Source of the DNA: an uncultured Sphingomonadaceae bacterium | GTDB taxonomy: Bacteria; Pseudomonadota; Alphaproteobacteria; Sphingomonadales; Sphingomonadaceae | Assembly: GCA_903871605.1 (NCBI GenBank) | Contig: CAIQHF010000027.1 | Location: forward strand, 1-50,234 | Direction: 5' to 3' | DNA length: 50,234 nt | Shown here: piece after piece, positions 41,810 to 50,068 of the stretch | How the letters are laid out: each line of letters opens with the position of its first letter | How positions within the stretch are numbered: the stretch's first letter is position 1 | The notes under the pieces: generated by a model | The model's input: the letters and a program-made list of their open reading frames with translations, nothing else | What the model was told of the DNA's origin: nothing | Database searches by the model: none | Program-made: the position numbers and the translations under genes

Positions 41810-43380
41810 ACGATGCCGTTGCCACGCGCGGCGCGGCGGAAGCGCTGATCGCCATCGTGGGCGCCGAGCATTGCCTGACGGGCGACGCGATGCTGCCCTT
41901 CGCGACCGACGTCTATCGCCAGCTGCACCGGCCGGTCGCGGTCGTGCGGCCGGGCAGTGTCGAAGCGGTCCAGCAGATCGCGCGCCATGCGAGCGAGACC
42001 GGGACCGGCCTGTCGGTGCGCGGCGGCGGTGCCTCCTACACCGACGCCTATCTGCCGCGCGAGGAGGGGCAGATCCTCATCGACATGACGCGGCTCGACC
42101 GCATCGTCGTGATCGACGAGGAGAATGGCTATGTCACCGTCGAGGCCGGCGTAACCTGGGCGGCGCTCAAGCAGGCGCTCGACGCCCGCGGCTTGCGCAC
42201 GCCCTTCTGGGGGCCGTTTTCGGGAGTCGCGGCGACGGTCGGGGGTTCGCTGTCGCAGAACACGATCAGCCATGGTTCGGCGGCGTACGGCATCTCGGCG
42301 CAGTCGGTGCAGGCGCTCGATGTCGTGCTGGCGGATGGGCGACTGCTGCGCACCGGCTCTTCGGCGGCGGGGCTCGCACCCTTCGCGCGCTTCTTCGGGC
42401 CGGACCTGACGGGGTTGTTCACCGGCGATGCGGGCGCGTTCGGCATCAAGGTGCGCGCCACGCTTCCGCTGATCAAGGCACGCGCCGCGCATCGCCCGAT
42501 CTCCTTCGCCTTCCCCGATTTCGACTCGATCCACGAGGCGATGCGGAGATCGGCGCAGGATCGGCTCGAGGATACGCATTTCGCGATCGACGCCGCGCTC
42601 TCGCAGGGACAGATCGCGCGCCAGGACCGCGCCGGCGCAACCTTCGGCATGGCAATCTCGATCGTGCGCAGCGCGCCATCGCTTGTCGCCGGTCTGCGCC
42701 AGCTGGTGCAGGCCGGGCTCTCGGCGCGGCGGGTGCTCAACCGGTCGGCCTATATGCTTCACTATATCGTCGAAGGTGTCGACGATGCCGAGGTGCGGTC
42801 GAGGCTCGCCCGGATTCGCGCGATATTGCGGGATATCGGCCGCGAGATCCTGGCGACGGTGCCGGCCGTCGTGCGCGGTATGCCGTTTGCGCCGCTCTAC
42901 AACACACTTGGCCCGAACGGCGAGCGCTGGGTGCCGCTGCACGGCATTCTGCCGCATTCGGCGGTACCGCGCTTCCACCGCGCGCTCGACGATTTCTATG
43001 CCGAGCGGGCGGGGGAGATGAAGCGTCTGGGCGTGTGGACGGGCGGCATGTTCGGTACGGTCGGATCGAGCGGCTTCCTCTATGAGATCGCCATTTACTG
43101 GCCTGACGAGATCACGCCCTATCACCGGGCGATGGTACCTGCGGATTATCTCGACAAGCTGCCGAAATTCCCCGCAAACCTGGCCGCGCGCAGCTATGTC
43201 GATCGGCTCAAGTCGGATCTGATCGCGCTCTATGTCGCGCATGGTGCGATCAACTTCCAGCTCGGTAAGGCCTATCCCTATGCGGCGCGGCTCGAGCAGG
43301 CGCCGCTCGATCTGGTCCGCGCCATCAAGACGTGTCTCGATCCCGACGGACGGGTGTCGCCCGGCAATCTGGGCTTGTAG
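41806..43380 (+). CDS. FAD-dependent oxidase, PCMH/VAO superfamily (copy B)
   Basis: A 524-residue flavoprotein, exactly the length of copy A at 20098. The FAD loop VRGGGASYTDAYLP is at 71-84, FSGVAATVGGSLSQN and GDAGAFGIKVRATLPLI follow, and the C-terminus is LDPDGRVSPGNLGL, as in FAD-linked oxidase C-terminal domains. The covalent-flavin His position is Ala76. Middle blocks such as PFAPLYNTLGPNGERWVPLH and HGAINFQLGKAYPYA align with copy A. It is the last gene of the second methyltransferase-small protein-oxidase unit. Substrate unknown. Confidence 0.91.
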   Translation: MNDAVATRGAAEALIAIVGAEHCLTGDAMLPFATDVYRQLHRPVAVVRPGSVEAVQQIARHASETGTGLSVRGGGASYTDAYLPREEGQILIDMTRLDRIVVIDEENGYVTVEAGVTWAALKQALDARGLRTPFWGPFSGVAATVGGSLSQNTISHGSAAYGISAQSVQALDVVLADGRLLRTGSSAAGLAPFARFFGPDLTGLFTGDAGAFGIKVRATLPLIKARAAHRPISFAFPDFDSIHEAMRRSAQDRLEDTHFAIDAALSQGQIARQDRAGATFGMAISIVRSAPSLVAGLRQLVQAGLSARRVLNRSAYMLHYIVEGVDDAEVRSRLARIRAILRDIGREILATVPAVVRGMPFAPLYNTLGPNGERWVPLHGILPHSAVPRFHRALDDFYAERAGEMKRLGVWTGGMFGTVGSSGFLYEIAIYWPDEITPYHRAMVPADYLDKLPKFPANLAARSYVDRLKSDLIALYVAHGAINFQLGKAYPYAARLEQAPLDLVRAIKTCLDPDGRVSPGNLGL

Positions 43381-43505
43381 CTCGCGGTCCGAGGGGCGGC
43401 TGGACGCCGCTCGCCTCCTGTTCATCGCGGTCATCGTCGTCCTGGAACGGCATGTCCGGACGATCGCCGCTCGCATGCGGGCTCGCTGAGCGCTACGGGG
43501 ACGGC

Positions 43506-44195
43506 ATGAAACGGTGGCTGTTCCTCGCTTTCTGTCTGGTTGCGACGCTGTCCTTCTGCGCGCTGGGCGTATGGCAGATCGAACGCCGTGCCTGGAAGCT
43601 CGCGCTGATCGCGGCGGTCGACGCGCGGGTCCATGCGGCGCCCGTCGCCCCCCCCGGCCCGCGTGACTGGGGGCGGGTCAGCGCCGCCGGCGATGCCTAT
43701 CGCCACGTCGTTGTGCATGGGCGCTATCTTCCCGACCGCGATACGTTGGTCCAGGCGCTTACCGAGCAGGGGCCGGGTTTCTGGCTGATCAGCCCGCTGC
43801 AGACCGACCGGGGGCCCATTGTCCTGATCAACCGCGGCTTCGTGCCGACCGGTTGGCGCGGTCCGCCGGGGCGAGCGCCCGAGGAGCACACGGTGATCGG
43901 TCTGCTGCGCATGAGCGAGCCCGGTGGAAGCCTGCTCCAGGCCAACCAGCCACTCGCCGGGCGCTGGCACTCACGCGACGTCGCGGCGATCGCGCAGGCG
44001 CGGGGGCTGTCGCACGTCGCGCCCTATTTCATCGATGCCGATGCGACGCCGAACCCCGGCGGATGGCCGGAAGGCGGGCTCACCGTGATCCGCTTTCCCA
44101 ACAACCATCTCGTCTATGCGCTGACCTGGTTCGGGCTGGCTGCGCTCTCGCTGTTCGGACTGGCAACCCTGCTCCGGACCAAGCCTGTCCGCTGA
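43506..44195 (+). CDS. SURF1-family protein
   Basis: A 229-residue membrane protein with one N-terminal helix (WLFLAFCLVATLSFCALGVW) and one near the C-terminus (HLVYALTWFGLAALSLFGLA). GVWQIERRAWK, the periplasmic ILINRGFVP-like IVLINRGFVPTGW and YFIDAD are SURF1 family features. SURF1 assists heme a insertion into cytochrome c oxidase. It normally lies among cox genes; here no cox subunit gene is next to it, so it may be an isolated or additional copy. GGGGACGGC precedes ATG 43506. The 125-base gap after the FAD oxidase marks the end of the catabolic units. Confidence 0.9.
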   Translation: MKRWLFLAFCLVATLSFCALGVWQIERRAWKLALIAAVDARVHAAPVAPPGPRDWGRVSAAGDAYRHVVVHGRYLPDRDTLVQALTEQGPGFWLISPLQTDRGPIVLINRGFVPTGWRGPPGRAPEEHTVIGLLRMSEPGGSLLQANQPLAGRWHSRDVAAIAQARGLSHVAPYFIDADATPNPGGWPEGGLTVIRFPNNHLVYALTWFGLAALSLFGLATLLRTKPVR

Positions 44196-44226
44196 CGCGC
44201 AGCGCGCGCCGTTCACCCGTCGCCTC

Positions 44227-44242
44227 GCCGACCGCCGTCGGC
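44227..44242. terminator. Short hairpin between convergent SURF1 and TadG genes
   Basis: GCCGAC and GTCGGC form a 6-bp perfect stem around CGCC in the 58-base gap between convergent genes. There is no T run. Position suggests termination, but the stem is short for a GC-rich genome. Confidence 0.35.
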
Positions 44243-44253
44243 TCCCGTCGCGG

Positions 44254-45876
44254 CTATTTCGTGAGCCGTGCGGTGGCGACGGCCCGGGTGAACAGACCCT
44301 GCAACGCGGCGCTGATGTCCTGATCGGTCGACACCGTGTACATCAGATCGGGAGAGGTTGCGCAGGAGGTCAGGCGGCTGGCTATCGTCGGCGCGTTGGT
44401 GATCGCCTTGGTGGCGATCGCGCGCTGGCCCGGTTCGTCGTCTTGGATCGAGGCGACGGTATATTCGGTGTAGAGAATGGCGATCTTGATCCCGCGCGCC
44501 TTGAGCGCGGTGCATTGATCCAGCTGCGCCTGCTGCATCGGCGCGCGCGTCCGGCCCGCGCCGATATCCTCGTCGCTCATCCCGTCGGTCACGAGGAACA
44601 GGAATGCCTGCGGCGTGTCGCCCGCGACATTGGTGCCCTTGCCGGAGGTTGCCGGCATGTCGGCCGCCATCTTGTTCATCGCGCTCTCGAAGCTCGTGAA
44701 CAGATACTGGTTCGAATTGCAGCTGGTCGGCCCGGGTGGGCAGCCATTGCCCGCCTTGTCGTTGACGGTGACGACGTCGATGCTGCTCGACGCCGTCGTG
44801 ATGCTGTCGAGATTGCTGGTCAGCGACGCGATCGTCTTGACATCGTTGTACGGGCTCTCGCCGTAATCGAACGTGTAGAGCGCGGCGCGGTAGGTGCGCT
44901 GGTTCTGCGACGCATAGGATTTCGCGAGCGCCATCAAATCGCCGACTGCGCCCCGCTCCGCCGTCACGCGCAGGCTGATGCCCTGATTGAGGGCGTACCA
45001 ATAGCTGTCGACGAACGTACCGTCGGCATTATACACGCACGTGTCATAGCCGCTCGCATCGGCGCACATCTTACGGATGGTGGTGTTCGAGATCGTCGTG
45101 GTGGCGGGCACCTGATAATAGACATAAGTGCCCTTGGCGTCGATCTTGTATTCGGTCTGGCCGTTGCTTGCGTTGACTGCCGTGCCATAGTTGAGACTAT
45201 ATTTTATGCCATAGGGATTGTTCGTGAGGCTGCCGATGATCAGCCCCTTTGGCATCGACTGACCGCCCGCATAGCTCTCGATCTTGTTCGAATGGCAGGC
45301 GAAGGTGCAGGTGAACTTGCTGTCCATCTGGGCAAGCCCCGCCGATGTCGTCGGCAAGGCCATCGACGGCGAGGTGTCGAGCGCGAGATAGAAGTCGATA
45401 TTGGGCGCGGATGTCGCGGTCGCGGTGGAACTGCCGTGGATGCTGAGCGTCGCCATGTGGAGTATGGTGGCGAACGCGTTGGCGGAGGCGGCGGTGTAGG
45501 TCACGATAGCGGTACGCGTCGTCGTCACCTGATCGTTGCCGGTCACCGTGATCGTCGGCACGACGTTGAGCAGGCCCGGCAATCCCGCGGTCTGCGCCGT
45601 CCACAGGTTGGTGGCGGCGGTCTTGGCGGTGGTGTTGTCCTTGAGCATCATCGGCTGCGTCACTGCGGCAAGCGCGGCCGCGTCGGCGGCGGCATTGAGC
45701 TTGGTCTGCAGCCGCATCGCGCGGCTATAGTCGACGCCCGCGCCGGTGGCGAAGGTCAGCATCATGATCGCCAGGCCCGTCATCATCAGGATGTTGCCGC
45801 GCTGGTCGTGTTTCAGGCGCGCGGCGAGGCGACCCGCCGTGACGGCGAAGAGAAGGAAGGGGCGCTTGATCATCAC
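44254..45876 (-). CDS. TadG-like pilus protein with von Willebrand factor A domain
   Basis: A 540-residue protein. The N-terminal region has a short cytoplasmic part, QRGNILMMTGLAIMMLTFATGAGVDYSRAM (one helix, Flp/Tad TadG-like), then an Ala-rich helix region as in pseudopilin stems. A VWA domain begins near residue 160, with the metal-ion site DTSPS (D167, S169, S171) and later FLVTDGMSD. Several Cys pairs lie in the domain. TadG-type proteins are minor pilins or tight-adherence factors that assemble on Flp pili. It overlaps the upstream TadE-type gene by four bases (45873-45876). Only the three pseudopilin-type genes occur here; no TadA ATPase or prepilin is in the window. Confidence 0.88.
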   Translation of the reverse strand: MMIKRPFLLFAVTAGRLAARLKHDQRGNILMMTGLAIMMLTFATGAGVDYSRAMRLQTKLNAAADAAALAAVTQPMMLKDNTTAKTAATNLWTAQTAGLPGLLNVVPTITVTGNDQVTTTRTAIVTYTAASANAFATILHMATLSIHGSSTATATSAPNIDFYLALDTSPSMALPTTSAGLAQMDSKFTCTFACHSNKIESYAGGQSMPKGLIIGSLTNNPYGIKYSLNYGTAVNASNGQTEYKIDAKGTYVYYQVPATTTISNTTIRKMCADASGYDTCVYNADGTFVDSYWYALNQGISLRVTAERGAVGDLMALAKSYASQNQRTYRAALYTFDYGESPYNDVKTIASLTSNLDSITTASSSIDVVTVNDKAGNGCPPGPTSCNSNQYLFTSFESAMNKMAADMPATSGKGTNVAGDTPQAFLFLVTDGMSDEDIGAGRTRAPMQQAQLDQCTALKARGIKIAILYTEYTVASIQDDEPGQRAIATKAITNAPTIASRLTSCATSPDLMYTVSTDQDISAALQGLFTRAVATARLTK

Positions 45877-46406
45877 TGCATGTCCACGGAGTTCGAGACG
45901 CGCGGGTTCATGAACACCGTATCGGACAGCGTGAGCGGCTTGACGATGCTGAAGGTGACCGCGGGCCTATAGTTGTAAATGACTTCGCTGAATATGATGC
46001 TCGAGCCGTTGACCTTGATATTCGCGGGGAGCGTATAGGTGTCGCCCTTGGTGCGCCCGCCACCCTTATTATCCATGCTCCAGGTGACCTTGGTGGTGCC
46101 GCCTGCGTCCGTCGTGAACTCGGTGACGCGCACGAGCGCGTTGGCGACGCTGTACGGCGCCAATATCTTGCTCGACGCGTTGAGGATCGTATTGACCTGG
46201 TCCGTCGTCACGGTCGCATTCTGCGTGGTGAGATCGGCGACGGCGCGCGCGGTGATCGTCACCTTGCGGTTGCACGAGAGCGCATCGGTCAGTTGATAGC
46301 CGCCGAGATACATCAACAGCAGAACGGGCAGGACGCAGGCGAACTCGACGAGCGCCACGCCGCGCTCGTCGCCGCCGAGCCTCCTCCGAAACGCTCGGCG
46401 TTTCAT
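45873..46406 (-). CDS. TadE-like pseudopilin protein
   Basis: A 177-residue protein. After a basic leader comes ERGVALVEFACVLPVLLLMYLGGYQL, the TadE-type cleavage/membrane helix with the conserved Glu-Phe (VEF) and following hydrophobic segment; the rest is a polar extracellular domain of beta-strand character. TadE and TadF are minor pseudopilins needed for Flp pilus assembly. It overlaps both neighbours by four bases. A second TadE-like gene lies upstream. Confidence 0.85.
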   Translation of the reverse strand: MKRRAFRRRLGGDERGVALVEFACVLPVLLLMYLGGYQLTDALSCNRKVTITARAVADLTTQNATVTTDQVNTILNASSKILAPYSVANALVRVTEFTTDAGGTTKVTWSMDNKGGGRTKGDTYTLPANIKVNGSSIIFSEVIYNYRPAVTFSIVKPLTLSDTVFMNPRVSNSVDMQ

Positions 46407-46975
46407 GACGTATAGGGCTCGGTCTGCGCCACCGACGTCGCGATCAGCAGGCGATTGTTGGTGCCGGCCTGGTTGCCGAGATTGAATCCCATCGGACCGG
46501 TCGCGACCGGCCAGAGATACATCAGCCTGACGATCACGATATTGCCCGCGCCGCCCGCTTGATAGGGCATGATCGGATTGCCGCTGGCGTCGTAGGTGAT
46601 CGTCGGCGCCGCGGTGCTCGCCGCGCTGAACGACGCGACCGTCTCGACGTCGACCATCAGCTTGCTGCAGCTCAATATGGGCGGGAGATGCGTGCAGACC
46701 TGCGTCTTGTATTGCGAAGCCGACCAGCCGTTCTGCTGCGCCTGTCCGGTGAAGACGAGACGCGCCGCGGCCTCTCCCGCGGTCTCCAATGCCTGCTGCG
46801 CGAAGAACACCAGCATCGTGACGAGGATGGCGAGGATCAGCGCGATGAATGGCGCCACCACGAAGGCGAACTCGACGATCGTCGCGCCGGACTCGTCGGC
46901 GATCGCGTCGCGAAGCCGACGCTTACGGCGTTGATGATCTTTGCGCACACGTGTCACGCCGATGGTCCCCCCCAT
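46403..46975 (-). CDS. TadE-like pseudopilin protein
   Basis: A 190-residue protein with ESGATIVEFAFVVAPFIALILAILVTML, the TadE-type helix with the VEF motif, followed by an extracellular domain with one Cys pair (VCTHLPPILSCSK). First gene of the three-gene unit. The ATG at 46975 has no clear Shine-Dalgarno; a GTG at 46957 is preceded by GGGGGGACC and is a good alternative, starting VTRVRKDHQRR. Confidence 0.85.
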   Translation of the reverse strand: MGGTIGVTRVRKDHQRRKRRLRDAIADESGATIVEFAFVVAPFIALILAILVTMLVFFAQQALETAGEAAARLVFTGQAQQNGWSASQYKTQVCTHLPPILSCSKLMVDVETVASFSAASTAAPTITYDASGNPIMPYQAGGAGNIVIVRLMYLWPVATGPMGFNLGNQAGTNNRLLIATSVAQTEPYTS

Positions 46976-47237
46976 CCGATCGGTTTGATCGAAGGACCTT
47001 AATTACGCGTAAACGCGTAATATTTGTCCGATCGGGGCGGGCGTTGGACGGCGCGATGACAGCATTCGACAATAGTGGTCGTCGGGCGGACTTCGTCTAT
47101 TGTCGCGAGACGAGAGCGACGAGACGGCGGCGCGGTGTGCGCTACGCTGCATTCGACCGATATCGGTGGCGTCGCTACAGCCTGCCGGCGCTTCAATAGG
47201 CAGAATGCTGCTCGCCGAGGCCGATACGTCGCTGCAG
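46976..47237. promoter_or_regulatory. Upstream region of Tad unit with a perfect inverted repeat
   Basis: This gap holds no supported gene. At 47002-47021 the AT-rich perfect palindrome ATTACGCGTAAACGCGTAAT (9-bp arms, AA centre) lies about 27 bases upstream of the first Tad start. Its composition stands out from the GC-rich surroundings, as expected for a promoter and operator. The remainder (47040-47237) is unremarkable and includes the terminator-side region of the secreted protein gene. Confidence 0.5.
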
Positions 47238-48491
47238 CTAGCAGCCGCCAAAGCCGGTCATAACCCCGAGCAGGCTCGGCTTGCAGCGCTTTTTCGGGCG
47301 GTCGCCTCGCGACGTGTCGGCCCTGTTGTCAGAATCCATGTCGGGCATGCCGGGAAAGAAGGTGGCCAATGTCCGGAAGCGCACGCGCGCGGTCCACTCC
47401 TGATTCCACGGGCCCGTCGGCGGGCGCTCGGGAAAGACGAAGGTCGCCTCCGGCCCATAACCGATCAGCGTGCCGAACATCGTCTCGCCCGCGGCCTGCT
47501 TCACTTCGGCCGGGACCGTGCACTGCGTCTGGGGCGGCGCCATCACGGTGCCGTCCGCCACCAGCCTTTGCGCGGTGCCCGGGCTGATCCAGTCCCACAG
47601 CGCGCCGCCGAACTCGCGGCTGTTCGAGGACGACCACCAGACCATGTCGCCGGCGTCGTTGCGGCCGCGCCGTCCGGCATCCTTCGATCCCATCATCCAG
47701 GCGTAGTAGCCGGTCGCCATCGGCACGCTGTTCCAGGATAGGTGGATTGCCCCGTCGGAACCGGCCTCGGTCCGGACATGCAGGCCCGGCATGTAATCCT
47801 GTTGCAGCGAGAAGCTGATCGCCGGCGCGAAATTCGATTCGACACGGTGTTCGCCGAGTAGCGAACCGCCCTGTGGCTGACGCCCGGACCGTGGATTGGG
47901 CCAGTCGGCATAGCTGCGGCTGTTGGCGGCAGTCGGCCCGCGGTCGACCGGCGCGCGCGCGCTGAACAGGCCGGGCGGCATCTGCCCGGCTGCCAGATTC
48001 GCGAAATCGATCACGACGGGTTGGCCGGCGGGCGCGTGCGCGCCGCAGCCCCAGAAGATCAGCAGTCGCCCGCTCGGTCTCTGGAAATTGTCGGGCGTAT
48101 CGGGGCGTGCGTCCACGCGCTGCGGCGCGACCAGGGGGACCGAGGCTCCCATCGCCGCCTGCGGCAGGAAATAATGGTCTGCGGAGGGTGCCCCCGTGGC
48201 GCCGAGCGTCGAACCGAGGCGCAGATGGAGCTCGTGCGCATCGCCGCCTCGGCCTCCGCCCGCTGCGGCACCCATCATGTCGCCCAGGCTCGGTCTGCCG
48301 CCGCCGCCCATCATCGCCGCCATGCCGCCCATCCCGGTGGATGTCCCGACGTCCATGGCGTAGCGGGCCTTCGGTCCGGTGACGGCCTGGACGGGGGCGC
48401 CACGGCTGGCCCGCGGCGGCGCCTTGCGTTGCGCAGCGACGCCACTCGCAACGAGTGCCGCAAGCAGGGCGACTACGGCGGGTCCGCGCAT
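47238..48491 (-). CDS. Secreted protein of unknown function
   Basis: A 417-residue protein with a signal peptide (MRGPAVVALLAALVASGVAA, cleaved near residue 20). A Met/Gly-rich stretch (MGGMAAMMGGGG, near residues 54-65) and LGDMMGAAAGGGRGG are followed by a region with LLIFWGCGAHAPAGQPVVID, a WNSVPMATGYYAWMMG strand resembling a fibronectin-like repeat, and a C-terminus KKRCKPSLLGVMTGFGGC with closely spaced Cys. I recognise no characterised family. The likely location is periplasm or cell surface; it may be processed. It is read divergently from the threonine synthase-type gene. Confidence 0.7.
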   Translation of the reverse strand: MRGPAVVALLAALVASGVAAQRKAPPRASRGAPVQAVTGPKARYAMDVGTSTGMGGMAAMMGGGGRPSLGDMMGAAAGGGRGGDAHELHLRLGSTLGATGAPSADHYFLPQAAMGASVPLVAPQRVDARPDTPDNFQRPSGRLLIFWGCGAHAPAGQPVVIDFANLAAGQMPPGLFSARAPVDRGPTAANSRSYADWPNPRSGRQPQGGSLLGEHRVESNFAPAISFSLQQDYMPGLHVRTEAGSDGAIHLSWNSVPMATGYYAWMMGSKDAGRRGRNDAGDMVWWSSSNSREFGGALWDWISPGTAQRLVADGTVMAPPQTQCTVPAEVKQAAGETMFGTLIGYGPEATFVFPERPPTGPWNQEWTARVRFRTLATFFPGMPDMDSDNRADTSRGDRPKKRCKPSLLGVMTGFGGC

Positions 48492-48844
48492 CGACTATCT
48501 CCTCTGTAACCGACACCTATTTGGCACCTGTCGCGAGCCCTTTGTCGATTGGGTGATCTACGGATTGCCCTAAGCCGGTGTAACGATCGCGGTACGCGAC
48601 GATATGATCCTGGGTCCGTCTCCGCAGAATATTGGGTCGCGGGATATCGCTCTCAAAAACACTCCGATGAAGACGTGCCGATTCATGTCGCGTCCGAAGA
48701 TATTCGCGGCTTGTCGTGTGGCGGCGGCTGCGCGCGCAGTCGGTGTCGCGGTCGATGCTGCCCGTGATCGTGCCCGTGGGAGGCGCCGCCGCCGATGCAG
48801 CGGTGCCGCTTTCCTTCGCGATGGGAGCGCATTACCGCCTCTGC
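48492..48844. other. Intergenic region between divergent genes, no gene recognised
   Basis: About 350 bases between the secreted protein gene (minus) and the PLP enzyme (plus). Somewhat AT-richer segments (CGCTCTCAAAAACACTCCG near 48650) may belong to promoters. Short open frames exist on the plus strand but none has a ribosome site plus a plausible composition, so none is annotated. Confidence 0.5.
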
Positions 48845-50068
48845 ATGACCGAAAATCTCTCAGCCGACCGCCCGTCGTTCGTCACCCATCTCGAATGCTC
48901 GCTCACCGGAGAGCGTTACCGGGCGGACCGGTTGCACGGCCTGTCGAAGGCCGGGCGCCCGCTGCTCGTGCGTTACGATCTCGATGCGGTGCGCGGCGCG
49001 GTCACGCGGGATGCGCTGTCGGCCCGACCAACGGATCTATGGCGCTGGCGCGAGCTGCTGCCCGTGCGCCGCACCGACAGCATCGTGTCGCTGGGCGAGA
49101 TCGAGACGCCGCTCGTGCCGATCCCGGCCTCCGCCGGCCGGCGCGTGCTGGTCAAGGATGAGGGAAGGTTGCCGACGGGGTCGTTCAAGGCGCGCGGGCT
49201 GGTCATGGCGGTCACGATGGCGCGCGAGCTGGGCATCACCCGCATCGCGATGCCCACCAACGGCAATGCCGGCGCGGCACTCGCCGCCTACGCGTCCCGG
49301 TGCGGGATCGAGACGATCATCTTCGCACCGGCGGAAACCCCCGAGGTAAATGTGCGTGAGATCGCCGCGCAGGGCGCTCGCGTCTATCGCGTCAACGGGC
49401 AGATCGATGAATGCGGTGCGCTGGTCGCCAAGGGTGCGGCCGAGGGTCTCTGGTTCGATTTCTCGACGTTGAAGGAGCCGTATCGGATCGAAGGCAAGAA
49501 GACGATGGGGCTCGAACTCGCCGCGCAATCGGGTTGGCGGCTGCCCGCTGCGATCTTCTATCCGACGGGCGGCGGCACCGGGCTGATCGGCATGTGGAAG
49601 GCGTTCGACGAACTGGAGGCGCTTGGCTGGATCGGGCCCGAACGCCCGCGCATGTATGCCGTGCAGGCATCGGGATGCGCGCCGATCGTCCGGGCGTTCG
49701 AGGCCAATGTCGAACATGCCGAACGCTGGGAGAATGCGGCGACGGTCGCTGCCGGCATCCGCGTGCCGAGGGCGGTGGGCGACTTCCTCATCCTGCGCGC
49801 GGTGCGGGCGTCCGGCGGGCGGGCGATCGCGGTCGATGACGACGCGATCCTCCAGGCGGTCGACGACGCCGCGCGCCGTGACGGGTTGCTGCTCTGTCCC
49901 GAAGGAGGCGCGACGCTCGCGGCCTATCGCGTGGCGGTGCGCGACGGCCTGGTCGGCGACGACGACGATGTTGTCCTCTTCAACTGCGCGACGGGCCTCA
50001 AATATCCGATGCCCGAAGCAGCAAACTGGCTCGACAAGAACGGCGCCATCGACCTTGCCTCGCTTTAG
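48845..50068 (+). CDS. Threonine synthase-type PLP-dependent enzyme
   Basis: A 407-residue PLP enzyme. FVTHLECSLTGERY at the N-terminus and GRPLLVRYDL are typical of the threonine synthase class with a short zinc-ribbon-like leader; the PLP Lys is K115 in TGSFKARG, NGNAGAALAAYA binds the cofactor and YPTGGGTGLIGMWKA holds the Gly-rich phosphate loop. Expected reaction: O-phosphohomoserine to threonine plus phosphate, though related threonine/serine dehydratase-type enzymes share the fold. ATG 48845 is chosen from the family start; the Shine-Dalgarno is weak. In related chromosomes this gene is often near SURF1, consistent with core rather than accessory sequence. Confidence 0.87.
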   Translation: MTENLSADRPSFVTHLECSLTGERYRADRLHGLSKAGRPLLVRYDLDAVRGAVTRDALSARPTDLWRWRELLPVRRTDSIVSLGEIETPLVPIPASAGRRVLVKDEGRLPTGSFKARGLVMAVTMARELGITRIAMPTNGNAGAALAAYASRCGIETIIFAPAETPEVNVREIAAQGARVYRVNGQIDECGALVAKGAAEGLWFDFSTLKEPYRIEGKKTMGLELAAQSGWRLPAAIFYPTGGGTGLIGMWKAFDELEALGWIGPERPRMYAVQASGCAPIVRAFEANVEHAERWENAATVAAGIRVPRAVGDFLILRAVRASGGRAIAVDDDAILQAVDDAARRDGLLLCPEGGATLAAYRVAVRDGLVGDDDDVVLFNCATGLKYPMPEAANWLDKNGAIDLASL

